DNA of 40,626 nucleotides from JBBRNH01 sp038230415 (GCA_038230415.1 JBBRNH010000047.1:1-40626), one strand, 5' to 3'. Positions 22,846 through 32,054 are shown, counted from the stretch's first letter. Program-made: numbers and translations. Notes: a model not told the origin generated them from the sequence alone.

Positions 22846-24297
22846 CTATTTGACAGAGAGGGCTTTTTCGAGGATGCTAATCAACGGTTTCCCCTCTGAT
22901 TGGCTGGCACGTGGTGGGTTCGCGCTGTAAAAAGCACCGTTGCGGTCAATCACAAAATAAGCCGGGATACCGTTAATATCGTAGGCTTTGGCAACGGGGT
23001 CGCTCCAGGCACCGGGTGCCAGAACGTGCGTGCCGGTGATCTCGTTTTTCTGGATGGCATCGAGCCATTTCTGGCGGTCTTTTTCAGCATCTATGGATAT
23101 GTACAAAAAAACGATGTCCGAATTTCCGGCGAAGTGTTCTTTCACCTTTTTCGATGGCTTCATCTCGGCAATGCACGGCCCGCACCAATGCGCCCAAAAA
23201 TCTAAATACACCACCTTTCCGGCGTAATCGCTCAGATTTACGGTTTTTCCTTCTGCGGTTTTAAGTGTAAACGGGAAAGCCGGTTTCCCGGCAGCAAAGG
23301 CCAACTTTTCGGTGTACTTCGTTTTGAGTACAGCCGAATACTGGCTCTGAGGATAAAGCCGCAGATAGTTATCATATTGTTCCTGCGACGATTTGTTAAT
23401 ACCCTGATAAGACAGGTTCTGAAATAAATCGCTGGCAAGAATCCGTTCGGCAATTTTACCCTTCAATATACTCTGTTGAAAAATAGAATGGTTAGACCAA
23501 TTATCTGATCCAGAGCCAGTTAGTTGATTAATATCGGTAAATAGCAGTCGGCTGAGAGAGCCGAGATAGCTAACGTAATAATCGGCCAGGGCCAGCGTAT
23601 CGTTTTGGGCAGGCATCTTATACAGAAACTCGCGCTGCTTAGCCGTGAGGCTACTCAAACTTACTTTTTCGCCTTTCATTTGTGCTTCCTGAATGGGAGA
23701 AAACCGATAACTGTTTACCATTCCCAACAAATCGGCTTGCCAGATTTTGTGAAAAAGCGGAGTAATTTTTGGTCGCCATGTTTCGAGAATTTCTAACTTG
23801 ACCCGCTCAATGGTATCTAAAAATGCATACTGTTGGTTAAGAGGAAATTTGCGATTTTCGTAGGCTTTATTGCCCCAATTGCGTTTCTCGTCGGCTTCCC
23901 GGTAATCGGCCACGTAATAATTAAATTTCTCGGCGTTTTTGCCTGAAAAAATCAGCGTCGGCCAGAAGTTTTTGGCATCAACGGTCATCGAAATATCGTC
24001 GCCCGGTTCTAAAATCCAGGTATTTAAGCTGACCGCCGTTTCGTCGGGGCCGTGCGAAAAATTCAGACGTGTAATCGGGTTGGCGGTTGTTTTCAGCACA
24101 AACGAGTTGTCGGCGGCAAGCGGCAGTGTGATGGTTTCGCCCCGATAATCGAGTTCACCGCGTGTTAGGTTAATCGAAACCGAACGAGATAGTGGGTTGC
24201 TGATTTTACCCCGAAACACGACGTTTGGCGATTCCTGAGCCAGCAATGGCGAAACAGCCAGTACGCTCATTAACAGGTAGATAAGGCAGGATTTCAT
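22846..24297 (-). CDS. TlpA-like thioredoxin-family disulfide reductase, periplasmic
   Basis: The 483-residue protein has a signal peptide (MKSCLIYLLMSVLAVSPLLAQ), a long N-terminal half resembling DUF4369-type domains, and a C-terminal TlpA/thioredoxin domain. The active-site motif WCGPC is in FWAHWCGPCIAEM (about 367-379) and the cis-proline is in NGIPAYFVIDRNG (about 440-452). Such proteins keep periplasmic cysteines reduced or serve cytochrome maturation. It is transcribed divergently from gldH across a 123-base spacer. The family is sure; the partner is unknown. Confidence 0.85.
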   Translation of the reverse strand: MKSCLIYLLMSVLAVSPLLAQESPNVVFRGKISNPLSRSVSINLTRGELDYRGETITLPLAADNSFVLKTTANPITRLNFSHGPDETAVSLNTWILEPGDDISMTVDAKNFWPTLIFSGKNAEKFNYYVADYREADEKRNWGNKAYENRKFPLNQQYAFLDTIERVKLEILETWRPKITPLFHKIWQADLLGMVNSYRFSPIQEAQMKGEKVSLSSLTAKQREFLYKMPAQNDTLALADYYVSYLGSLSRLLFTDINQLTGSGSDNWSNHSIFQQSILKGKIAERILASDLFQNLSYQGINKSSQEQYDNYLRLYPQSQYSAVLKTKYTEKLAFAAGKPAFPFTLKTAEGKTVNLSDYAGKVVYLDFWAHWCGPCIAEMKPSKKVKEHFAGNSDIVFLYISIDAEKDRQKWLDAIQKNEITGTHVLAPGAWSDPVAKAYDINGIPAYFVIDRNGAFYSANPPRASQSEGKPLISILEKALSVK

Positions 24298-24395
24298 TGG
24301 ATTTTTCGGGTTTTAGAGCGTTTACAGGCATAACGTTTTCTGCACTAAAACCCATATAAAAAACTGCCGTTTATCTGTTTGGCTGCGACCGTCGT

Positions 24396-24403
24396 TATTT
24401 TTG
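24396..24403 (+). promoter_or_regulatory. -7 promoter box for gldH
   Basis: TATTTTTG matches TAnnTTTG and lies 17 bases before the gldH ATG. A TTTG is present upstream at 24378-24381, but the spacing of 14 is shorter than usual, so only the -7 element is claimed. Confidence 0.5.
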
Positions 24404-24420
24404 CACAAACGTATAAACGC

Positions 24421-24894
24421 ATGAAAACCCCCGGCTGGCTCTTGCTGCTGTTGATTGGCCTGTTGGCCTGTGACTCAAAAAACACGGTTTATTCTGAGTA
24501 TGAAGACATTCCTGATGGCAAGTGGTACGAAAATCACGAGCCGACGTTTACGTTTACCATAAAAGACGCATCGGTTCCGTATAATCTGTCATACAACCTC
24601 CGTAACAGTTTGTCGTATCCGAACTACAACCTGTATCTGACTCGCTACCTGACCGATTCAGCGGGCCACGTTCTGGAGTCGCGGTTAGACGAACTGTTGC
24701 TCACAGACGCAAAAACGGGTAAGCCTAATGGCGATGGGCTGGGTGATATTTTTGACCATAAGGTGCTGATTAAACAGAACTATCGGTTTCCGAAACCGGG
24801 TCAATATTCGTTTCGGGTGAAACAATATATGCGGCAAAACCCGCTGCCCGATGTACTCAGCGTGGGATTAACGGTTGAGAAAAGTGGAAACTGA
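24421..24894 (+). CDS. gldH: Gliding motility lipoprotein GldH
   Basis: This 157-residue lipoprotein has a signal ending in LLAC (Cys17). The mature part contains the conserved GldH run NSLSYPNYNLYLTRYLTDSAG (about residues 62-82), and a later stretch ends in KNQNYRF-type motifs (LIKQNYRFPKPGQYSFRVKQYM, about 119-140). GldH is a small outer-membrane lipoprotein required for gliding in Flavobacterium. I start at 24421 (MKTPGWLLLL) because it gives a clean lipoprotein signal; an earlier in-frame Met at 24379 would bury it. The LON-domain gene follows 23 bases later on the same strand. Confidence 0.83.
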   Translation: MKTPGWLLLLLIGLLACDSKNTVYSEYEDIPDGKWYENHEPTFTFTIKDASVPYNLSYNLRNSLSYPNYNLYLTRYLTDSAGHVLESRLDELLLTDAKTGKPNGDGLGDIFDHKVLIKQNYRFPKPGQYSFRVKQYMRQNPLPDVLSVGLTVEKSGN

Positions 24895-24917
24895 AAAAGT
24901 CGTTCTTACCTTTCGGC

Positions 24918-25547
24918 ATGGAAAATTTTCTGCCCCTCTTCCCCCTCAATCTCGTTGTGTATCCGGGCGAAGACCTCAACCTGCATATTTTTGAACCGCG
25001 CTACCGGCAGTTGGTCAATGAATGTGTGACCGACGAAAAAACGTTTGGCATTCCCACGTTTATTGACAATAAATTGCCTGGCTTTGGCACTGAAGTTCGC
25101 ATAACAACGCTCCACAAACGCTACGATGACGGGCAGATGGACATCAAAACCAAAGGTGTGGGCGTTTTCCGGCTCGTGAATTTCGAGAATCCAGTGCGTG
25201 GCAAACTATACGCCGGGGGCGAGGTTGAGCGCATTAGTTTAGACGACTCGTTCAGCGCACACACCGACCAACTCATCGAAAAACTGGATCGTTTGTACAG
25301 TCTCCTGCAAATCGAAGCCGATTATGACGTTGCCTTACCAAATTTGTCGTTTCGGGTGGCGCACAAAGTCGGGCTGTCGGTTGAGCAGGAATACGAACTG
25401 TTGACGATGGACACCGAATCGGGGCGGCAGTTGTTTTTGGTGAGCCACCTCAACAACGTGATTCCGGTGGTGGCCGAGATGGAGCGCACCAAGCAGCGAA
25501 TCCGCATGAACGGCCACTTCAAGAATTTAGATGCGTTGAATTTTTGA
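24918..25547 (+). CDS. LON-substrate-binding-domain protein
   Basis: This 209-residue protein is the N-terminal LON domain alone, without protease or ATPase parts: LPLFPLNLVVYPGEDLNLHIFEPRYRQLV (about 4-32) is the family signature. An alpha-helical C-terminus ends in NNVIPVVAEMERTKQRIRMNGHF. Stand-alone LON-domain proteins are common in Bacteroidota, and their function is not established. It lies 23 bases after gldH, so co-transcription is likely. The last 70 bases before valS, downstream, are a dispersed-type repeat. Confidence 0.83.
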   Translation: MENFLPLFPLNLVVYPGEDLNLHIFEPRYRQLVNECVTDEKTFGIPTFIDNKLPGFGTEVRITTLHKRYDDGQMDIKTKGVGVFRLVNFENPVRGKLYAGGEVERISLDDSFSAHTDQLIEKLDRLYSLLQIEADYDVALPNLSFRVAHKVGLSVEQEYELLTMDTESGRQLFLVSHLNNVIPVVAEMERTKQRIRMNGHFKNLDALNF

Positions 25548-25630
25548 CCACTGATTACACTGATTCTGTGATTTACGCTGATTAATAAAAAATCTGTGTG
25601 AATCCGCAACATCTGCGTCATCCGCGTTCT
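25548..25630. repeat. Dispersed-type intergenic repeat reaching into the valS stop
   Basis: The sequence contains stepwise variations of ACTGATTACACTGATT, GATTTACGCTGATTAATAA and TCTGTGTGAATCCGC plus TCTGCGTCATCCGC. I recognise this kind of tandem-like GATT/TCTGCGTC unit as one that recurs between genes in many Bacteroidota. It lies between the LON gene and valS and supplies the valS stop codon and the last residues (IERG). Confidence 0.55.
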
Positions 25631-28335
25631 ATAATCCCCAGTTGCGCTTCCAACGCTTTAATCTTGGCATTGGCATCGGCTAATTTCTGGTGTTCGCGTT
25701 CGATAATGTCGGGTTTGGCATTGGCGACGAATTTCTCGTTGGCGAGTTTTTTCAGCACCGAATCGCGGAAACCAACCTGATAATCAAGGTCTTTCTGCAC
25801 CGCTGCGCGCTCCTGCTCCGGGTCAACGTCGCCCACGATGTCCACAAAGAACTCGTCGCCCTTCACCACAAACGACGCTCCCCTACTCTTCTCAGCCACG
25901 TACTGAATCGGGCTAACGTTTGCCATTTTTTGCAGTAGGCTTTCGATTGGCTTATACCGGCTCGTGTCGGTGGTTTTAATGGCAAGCGGCAGGGCGACTT
26001 TCGGCGATAACCCTTTGCTGTTCCGCAGGTTTCGGATGGTTGAAATGACCTCGAACAGCCGGTCAAAATCGGCCATGATTTGCCCGTCAACGGGTCCGGC
26101 AACCGGGAAACGGGCCACGCAAATGCTGCTGCCAGGTTCGCGGTGGCGGATGTCCTGCCAGATTTCTTCACTGATAAACGGCATAAACGGATGCACCAGC
26201 GTCATCAGCTTCTCGAAAAAATCAATCGTTGCGTCGTAAGTATCTCGGTCAATCGGTAGCGACGTGTTGGCTTCCGTATCGTAAGCAGGTTTGATAAGTT
26301 CGAGATATTGGGCGCAGAAATCATCCCAAATCAATTTGTATATGGCCTGGAGTGCATCCGAAATTCGGAACTTGCTGAAATCATCGTTCACCTGCGCCAG
26401 TGTCATGTTCAGTTTGGCCGAGAACCATTGCACAGCTAATACCCCACCCCCTGCCCCCTCCCCTAAAACAGGGGAGGGGGTCACTATCCAGCCTTTTACC
26501 AACCGAAACGCATTCCAGATTTTGTTGCTGAAGTTACGGCCCTGCTCCACCAATTTTTCGTCAAACGGCAGGTCATTCCCGGCGGGCGAGCTAAAGAGCA
26601 TCCCCGTCCGAACGCCATCGGCTCCGTATTGGTCAATCAGATCGAGCGGGTCGGGGCTGTTACCCAATGACTTAGACATTTTTCGGCCCTGTTTGTCGCG
26701 GACGATACCCGTCAGATACACGTTTCGGAACGGAGCTTCGCCCTGGTATTCATATCCGGCAATAATCATCCGGGATACCCACAGAGACAAAATTTCGGGA
26801 GCCGTAACGAGGTCATTCGTCGGGTAATAATAGGCCAAATCGTTGGGACCGGCCTTCGGGTCTGCGGGGTCACCAGACGGTTTGAAGACCGACATCGGCC
26901 ACAGCCACGACGAAAACCAGGTGTCTAATACGTCTTCATCCTGCTCAATATCGGCCTCGGTCAGGGCAAACAGCAGCCGTTCGTGCTGGGCTTTGTGGAG
27001 GGCTTCGTGCTTGTTTCGGGCAACGATAACCGTTCCATCCTGCAAATAAAACGCCGGGATTCGCTGCCCCCACCAGAGTTGGCGGCTGATGCACCAGTCG
27101 CGGAGGTTTTCCATCCAGACGCGGTACATATTCTTAAACTTCGGCGGCACGAGTTGAATATGGTCATTCAGCACGTTTTCGAGGGCGGGTTTTCCCAACT
27201 GTTCCATTTTCAGGAACCACTGCAACGATAGTTTTGGCTCAATCACAGCCCCGGTGCGCTCCGAGGTGCCAACGTTTGATTTATATTCCTCCGTTTTTTC
27301 GAGATTTCCCGATTCTTCGAGCAGTTTGATAATGGCTTTCCGGGCCGCAAACCGATCTTGCCCGACCAAAATCTGCGCTTTCTCATTTAGCGTACCGTCG
27401 TCGTTCAGAATATCTAAAACGGGCAGATTGTGCTTGATGCCGAGGGCGTAATCGTTGGGGTCATGGGCGGGGGTTACTTTCAGGCAGCCCGTCCCGAAAT
27501 CCATCGTCACGTATTCGTCGGCAATAATTGGAATCTCGCGGTTGATGAGGGGGATTACTGACTTTTTGCCAATAAGATGTTTGTAGCGTTCGTCGTTGGG
27601 ATTTACGCATATTGCGGCATCGGCCATGATAGTTTCGGGCCGGACAGTAGCAATTGTTAAGTGGTCAGTGGTCAGGGGCAAGTGATTAGTTTCTAAACTT
27701 GCACCTTGCCACTCATGACTTGCCACTATGCCATACCGGATATAAACTAATTTCTGCTGGATTTCTTTGGTGATAACTTCTTCGTCAGATACGGCGGTTT
27801 TGCCCTGCGGGTCCCAGTTCACCATCCTGATCCCGCGATAGATCAAACCTTTGTTGTAGAGGTCGATAAATGTGTCAATAACTGACTCATACAGAGCGGG
27901 TTCCATGGTAAACCGGGTTCTGTCCCAATCGCAGGAAGCACCGAGTTTGCGGAGTTGTTGCAAGATGATGCCGCCGTATTTATGCGTCCATTCCCAGGCG
28001 TATTCCAGAAATTCGTCACGCGTGAGGTCTTTTTTCGAGATGCCGCGCTCTTTGAGCATGGCTACTACTTTGGCTTCGGTGGCAATACTGGCGTGGTCGG
28101 TGCCGGCAACCCAACACGCGTTTTTGCCTTCCATCCGCGCCTTTCTCACCAGCACATCCTGAATGGTATTGTTGAGCATATGGCCCATATGCAGCACACC
28201 CGTCACGTTCGGTGGCGGAATCACAATCGTGTAGGATTCGCGCTCGTCGGGCGTACTTTTAAAAAACTGGTTATCAAGCCAATACTGATACCACTTGGCT
28301 TCTATTTCCTGGGGAGAGTACGTCTTTGCAATCAT
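25618..28335 (-). CDS. valS: Valyl-tRNA synthetase with two repeat-derived insertions
   Basis: This 905-residue class I synthetase charges tRNA-Val. It has the HIGH motif as HMGH (49-52, in GVLHMGHMLN), the KMSKS motif (about 549-553, GRKMSKSLGNS), the CP1 editing domain between them and a C-terminal coiled coil. Two stretches do not fit the family: residues about 203-226 (ASHEWQGASLETNHLPLTTD) before TIATVRPET, and about 618-632 (TPSPVLGEGAGGG) after VKGW. Both are readable translations of repeat DNA, and the frame is kept. A -7 box is at 28341-28348. The gene is otherwise normal and is expected to be functional. Confidence 0.95.
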   Translation of the reverse strand: MIAKTYSPQEIEAKWYQYWLDNQFFKSTPDERESYTIVIPPPNVTGVLHMGHMLNNTIQDVLVRKARMEGKNACWVAGTDHASIATEAKVVAMLKERGISKKDLTRDEFLEYAWEWTHKYGGIILQQLRKLGASCDWDRTRFTMEPALYESVIDTFIDLYNKGLIYRGIRMVNWDPQGKTAVSDEEVITKEIQQKLVYIRYGIVASHEWQGASLETNHLPLTTDHLTIATVRPETIMADAAICVNPNDERYKHLIGKKSVIPLINREIPIIADEYVTMDFGTGCLKVTPAHDPNDYALGIKHNLPVLDILNDDGTLNEKAQILVGQDRFAARKAIIKLLEESGNLEKTEEYKSNVGTSERTGAVIEPKLSLQWFLKMEQLGKPALENVLNDHIQLVPPKFKNMYRVWMENLRDWCISRQLWWGQRIPAFYLQDGTVIVARNKHEALHKAQHERLLFALTEADIEQDEDVLDTWFSSWLWPMSVFKPSGDPADPKAGPNDLAYYYPTNDLVTAPEILSLWVSRMIIAGYEYQGEAPFRNVYLTGIVRDKQGRKMSKSLGNSPDPLDLIDQYGADGVRTGMLFSSPAGNDLPFDEKLVEQGRNFSNKIWNAFRLVKGWIVTPSPVLGEGAGGGVLAVQWFSAKLNMTLAQVNDDFSKFRISDALQAIYKLIWDDFCAQYLELIKPAYDTEANTSLPIDRDTYDATIDFFEKLMTLVHPFMPFISEEIWQDIRHREPGSSICVARFPVAGPVDGQIMADFDRLFEVISTIRNLRNSKGLSPKVALPLAIKTTDTSRYKPIESLLQKMANVSPIQYVAEKSRGASFVVKGDEFFVDIVGDVDPEQERAAVQKDLDYQVGFRDSVLKKLANEKFVANAKPDIIEREHQKLADANAKIKALEAQLGIIERG
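26454..26480. repeat. GC-rich palindrome inserted in valS
   Basis: CCCCCTCCCCT/AGGGGAGGGGG form a perfect 11-bp inverted repeat around the loop AAAAC. This type of hairpin is usually intergenic in Bacteroidota; here it is read in frame as the PSPVLGEGAGGG insert of ValS. Confidence 0.75.
27656..27730. repeat. Low-complexity repeat inserted in valS
   Basis: GTGGTCAGTGGTCA followed by AAGTGATTAG and CTTGCCACTCATGACTTGCC is the usual CACTGACCACT-type intergenic repeat. It is translated as about 24 extra residues (ASHEWQGASLETNHLPL) at the entry of the editing domain. The units keep the reading frame open. Confidence 0.65.
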
Positions 28336-28340
28336 ATCGG

Positions 28341-28348
28341 CAAAAATA
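28341..28348 (-). promoter_or_regulatory. -7 promoter box for valS
   Basis: On the minus strand TATTTTTG matches TAnnTTTG and lies about six bases before the valS ATG, giving a very short or leaderless transcript if used. No -33 element is clear. Confidence 0.45.
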
Positions 28349-28411
28349 CGGGATGAAGCTGTTTTGATCCTGTAAAAGCCTTTTTGAAACGAAAGAAAAA
28401 TTAATCACGTC

Positions 28412-28672
28412 TCAAAACAAATAGCTTTTGATCCAATTATGTGCTTGGATACTATACCGTACCGTATTTAAAGCTTGATAATGAGTTAGTTGCATTTTAT
28501 GCCAAACAGAAAGAGCCTTAATTTGATGCAGAACGTTGGGGTCAACTTCGGCTTGCTCGCGCCACATCTGGCGAATATAATTTAGCCCAGGTTGGCTAAA
28601 CCCATTCGATTTATAGTCATGCTTCACTGTTTTAACAGATTGTGACCGCGTAGGCAACCCCGTCTGTGTCAA
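28412..28672 (-). CDS. Orphan small ORF, possibly a gene fragment
   Basis: Read from a TTG at 28672 the product is about 86 residues (MTQTGLPTRSQSVKTVKHDYKS at the start). It is basic and aromatic with no recognised domain. The same frame stays open upstream for about 14 codons (FDRKKSVSQFVIAL) and then meets stops. This hints at a longer, decayed gene or a transposase/DNA-binding remnant. It has no ATG. The rest of 28336-28829 (with valS to the left and a secreted protein to the right) shows nothing else convincing. Confidence 0.3.
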   Translation of the reverse strand: MTQTGLPTRSQSVKTVKHDYKSNGFSQPGLNYIRQMWREQAEVDPNVLHQIKALSVWHKMQLTHYQALNTVRYSIQAHNWIKSYLF

Positions 28673-28829
28673 CGCGATGACAAATTGAGAGACGGACTTT
28701 TTACGGTCGAACCGTCAATGCGGCTACATCCGTCATGATTGATAAGAATAAACTTGTGTTTAACACCTGATTGTTGGTGTTGAAGCCGCTTTATGGCCTT
28801 TGCACCAGGGTATTCAGGAATGAACCGCT

Positions 28830-29561
28830 TCACCGATTTTTATTACCCCGTTCTAAGCCGGTATAGAGTGGGTCGCCGGTGGTGTCTATCTCCACGTAGG
28901 CCGGTGCCGCCACAAAATATTGCTTCCCGTCGGGGCTGATTTTTACGGTAATGGCTTTGGACGTTGGGCTAATCAAGACTGTAAAAAAAGCCGCCCCCGC
29001 TTTCGGCGACCAATCGGGCGTGGTTTGGCCTAAGCGTCTTAATACTAAGCTTGGGTAACGCAGAATCATTTCGGGAGCTTTGCCGGTGCAGGGCATGGGG
29101 GCTTCAACGGTCAGCGAAAATTTCTCGCGCACGGCCTTGATAATATCGTCAATCATGGGGCGGTTGGCTTTTTCGACTGCTGCTTCAACGTTGGCTAAAC
29201 TGTTTAGGTCGCCGTAGCCTTCGCGTTTGGCGTACTTCACCACGTAATCGGTCCAGTATTTCATTTGCCCAAAACCGGCATCGTTGCCGCCGATAGCCGG
29301 GTCGGTGAAGGTGGCCCAGCAGGTTGGCGAGAACTTAAATGTGAAGCATTTATCCACGATCTGCGCGTTTAGGTACGACTGCTCCGAGAACAGCCGATCT
29401 ACAAATTCAGCCTTTTTTTCTTTGTCTTCTGCCGGGGCCAACGGGGCAGCGGGCGCATTAGTTTTGCCCGCTGCCTGCTTGCCCGATGCGGGTTTTGTGA
29501 TCTGGGCCGATGCACAGCACACGCACCCGGCGAGTGCGAGTGTCAGGAGTATTTTTTTCAT
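28830..29561 (-). CDS. Secreted hypothetical protein
   Basis: Starting at ATG 29561 (MKKILLTLALAGCVCCASAQ) the product is 243 residues with a clear signal peptide, an Ala/Pro/Lys-rich linker (about 22-50) and a mostly alpha/beta mature region containing CFTFKFSPTCW and RYPSLVLRR. I do not recognise a family. An in-frame Met further upstream (29684) gives an unlikely leader, and the ATG at 29570 is a close alternative. It is an exported protein of unknown role, divergent from the Tat-exported DUF1501 gene. Confidence 0.6.
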   Translation of the reverse strand: MKKILLTLALAGCVCCASAQITKPASGKQAAGKTNAPAAPLAPAEDKEKKAEFVDRLFSEQSYLNAQIVDKCFTFKFSPTCWATFTDPAIGGNDAGFGQMKYWTDYVVKYAKREGYGDLNSLANVEAAVEKANRPMIDDIIKAVREKFSLTVEAPMPCTGKAPEMILRYPSLVLRRLGQTTPDWSPKAGAAFFTVLISPTSKAITVKISPDGKQYFVAAPAYVEIDTTGDPLYTGLERGNKNR

Positions 29562-29828
29562 GGTTGCCATCGTTAATAGCTGTGTTGATCTTACCGGGCA
29601 AAGGTTGCCAAAAGTGGAGTTGCAACCCGGCATGAGTCTGCGAAACTGAGCAAGCGGTACTGACAGGAGAAAAATAACAGCCAAGTATTGAGAAGACTCA
29701 TAAAATCAATAAATTGACACTAAAACAGTGTAAGCAGTTATAAGTGCGCCGAACCCAGCCAGTAACGGAACCGGCGTTGGTAAAAGAATGGATTGGCGTG
29801 CCATAAACGGCGTAAAAATAGTTGTGTC

Positions 29829-31325
29829 ATGAATAACCTCCTTAACGAACTGCAACAGGCCGCCCGTCGGCGCGACACCCGGCGGCATTTTCTGCAAACC
29901 TGTTCAACGGGTTTAGGCGCGATGGCGTTTGGCTCGTTTCTGGAAAGCTGCGGCATGGTCAACACCGTCAGCCAGTCAGCAATCACTACTAACAACCAGC
30001 CCCTCATCACTACCGCGCCCCGCCCGGCTCAGTTTGCGCCCAGAGCCAAACGGGTGATTTATATCCATATGGCCGGGTCACCGAGTCAGTTGGAGTTATT
30101 CGACTACAAACCCGAACTGCTGAAATACGATGGCAAAGACTGCCCGGCAGAACTGCTCGAAGGTAAAAAATTTGCCTTTATCCGGGGGGTGCCGAAGATG
30201 CTGGGATCACGGGCTACGTTCCGGCAAAACGGACAATCAGGCGCGTGGATTTCTGATTATCTGCCTCACTTACAGACCGTTGCCGACGAGCTGACGTTCA
30301 TCAAATCAATGCACACCGATCAGTTTAATCACGCCCCGGCGCAGTTGCTGATGCACACCGGCTCGGCCCGGCTGGGCAGGCCCAGCATCGGTTCATGGGT
30401 AACATACGGCCTCGGCACCGAGAACGACAATCTGCCGGGCTTTGTGGTGCTGGCATCGGGCGGCAAACAACCCGACGCAGGCAAGTCTATCTGGGGCAGC
30501 GGTTTTTTGCCAACGGTCTATCAGGGAGTACAGTGCCGCACCGAGGGTGACCCGGTTCTGTACGTCTCAGACCCTGATGGCATGAGCCGCGATGTGCGAA
30601 AAAACACCATTGATGCCATCAGCGAAATAAACCGGCAGGAATACGAAGCCGTGAAAGACCCCGAAATCCTGACCCGCATCAGCCAGTATGAACTCGCCTT
30701 CCGAATGCAGATGTCCGTACCCGAAGCGATGAACATCAAGGGTGAGCCAAAATACATTCTCGACAGCTACGGCGTTGACCCCACCGTGGGTTCATTTGGC
30801 CGTAACTGCCTGTTGGCCCGCCGGTTAGTAGAGCGGGGCGTTCGGTTTGTGCAGTTGTTCGACTGGGGCTGGGACACGCACGGCACCAGTTCTGACGGGT
30901 CAGTTGATATTGGCCTTAAAAAGAAATGTCAGGCCTCTGACCGGCCCGTTGCCGCGCTCATTAACGACCTGAAACAACGGGGTATGCTCGATGATACGCT
31001 GGTGGTGTGGGGCGGTGAGTTTGGCCGGACACCCATGCAGGAAAACCGCGACGGGCAGGTGCTGCCGTTTTATGGCCGCGATCACCACCTCGATGCCTTC
31101 ACAGTCTGGATGGCGGGGGGCGGGGTGAAGCGCGGTTTTACCTACGGCGAAACCGACCCCATTGGCTACTACGCGACAAAAGACAAGGTTCACATTCACG
31201 ATTTGCAGGCCACAATCCTGCATCAACTTGGTTTCGACCATGAGCAGATGACCTACCAGTTTCAGGGTCGCCCGTTCAGACTGACCGATGTGGCGGGGAA
31301 GGTGGTGACAGGCGTTTTGGCCTGA
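29829..31325 (+). CDS. DUF1501 protein, Tat-exported, sulfatase-like
   Basis: This 498-residue protein has a twin-arginine signal (DTRRHFLQTCSTGLGAM, about 16-32) and the DUF1501 fold: YIHMAGSPSQLELFDYKPEL, DQFNHAPAQLLMHTGSARLGRPS (about 164-186), RGVRFVQLFDWGWDTHG (about 334-350), VWGGEFGRTPMQ (about 393-404) and FYGRDHHLDAFTVWMAGGG. DUF1501 proteins are usually co-encoded with a DUF1549/DUF1553 protein, but no such gene is adjacent. The Gln/Asn/Thr stretch TTNNQPLITTAPRPA (about 53-67) resembles translated intergenic repeat. ATG 29829 gives the Tat motif near the start; an earlier start at 29793 is less likely. It is believed to be periplasmic. Confidence 0.85.
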   Translation: MNNLLNELQQAARRRDTRRHFLQTCSTGLGAMAFGSFLESCGMVNTVSQSAITTNNQPLITTAPRPAQFAPRAKRVIYIHMAGSPSQLELFDYKPELLKYDGKDCPAELLEGKKFAFIRGVPKMLGSRATFRQNGQSGAWISDYLPHLQTVADELTFIKSMHTDQFNHAPAQLLMHTGSARLGRPSIGSWVTYGLGTENDNLPGFVVLASGGKQPDAGKSIWGSGFLPTVYQGVQCRTEGDPVLYVSDPDGMSRDVRKNTIDAISEINRQEYEAVKDPEILTRISQYELAFRMQMSVPEAMNIKGEPKYILDSYGVDPTVGSFGRNCLLARRLVERGVRFVQLFDWGWDTHGTSSDGSVDIGLKKKCQASDRPVAALINDLKQRGMLDDTLVVWGGEFGRTPMQENRDGQVLPFYGRDHHLDAFTVWMAGGGVKRGFTYGETDPIGYYATKDKVHIHDLQATILHQLGFDHEQMTYQFQGRPFRLTDVAGKVVTGVLA

Positions 31326-31337
31326 ATGCCTGACGAT

Positions 31338-31955
31338 CTAAGGCTTCTCGATCATACCCGTCCGTTCCCAGTCGAGCAGCCAGTCTTTTTTCTTGCCCTG
31401 CACCTGCGAGAAGAACTGGTAGAACGGCAGCATATCGCGCTCATAATCACCCGTCATAAACAGCGGTTCGCTCAACACAACGAGTTTGCGGGGCCAATCG
31501 AAACCCGTCAGAATCAGGGGTACGTTGGCTTTGAGAGCCATGTAGTAAAATCCGGTTTTTAGCTTTTTGACGTTGGCGCGGGTGCCTTCGGGAGCCACGC
31601 ACAAGTGTAGCCGGTCGGCGCGGTTGAAGGTCTCCGCAACGGCATCCACAAAATTAGTGTTGCGGCTACGCTCAACCGGATAACCACCCAACGCCCTGAA
31701 AAGCCAGCCGATAGCCGGGGTGAAGAGTTCTTTTTTGGCCGTAAACTCGATCCAGATATGGACAGTGGGCCTGATGCCGAGACCAATCGGGAAGTCCCAG
31801 TTGGTGGTGTGGGGTGCAACGACCCAAATCGCTTTTGGCGTAGTGTGCGGAACCGGCCCGACAATCTGCCAGCCCCAAATTTTAAACAACCAACGGGTTA
31901 TTGCACCGAGCATAAGAATAGTGATTAGCAGCAAGTGGGTACTGGCAAGAACCAA
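31338..31955 (-). CDS. 1-acyl-sn-glycerol-3-phosphate acyltransferase family protein
   Basis: The 205-residue protein starts with a membrane segment (about 6-25). It carries the PlsC-type catalytic HX4D motif as H49-TTNW-D54, then LGGYPVERSRNTNF (about 91-104), the EGTR motif in VAPEGTRA (about 137-143) and a C-terminal PLILTGFDWPRKLVVL stretch. It transfers acyl groups to glycerophosphate-like acceptors at the inner membrane. The exact acceptor is not shown. It is convergent with the DUF1501 gene, whose stop lies 12 bases from its end. Confidence 0.82.
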   Translation of the reverse strand: MVLASTHLLLITILMLGAITRWLFKIWGWQIVGPVPHTTPKAIWVVAPHTTNWDFPIGLGIRPTVHIWIEFTAKKELFTPAIGWLFRALGGYPVERSRNTNFVDAVAETFNRADRLHLCVAPEGTRANVKKLKTGFYYMALKANVPLILTGFDWPRKLVVLSEPLFMTGDYERDMLPFYQFFSQVQGKKKDWLLDWERTGMIEKP

Positions 31956-32054
31956 ATGCGAGCCACAAACTACTTGGCTATAATTAATTACGGTCTGCGA
32001 TTTTCTGTTTGCGGTTCCAGATACAGAACCCGCAAATAAAAAACCGTAAGCGTC

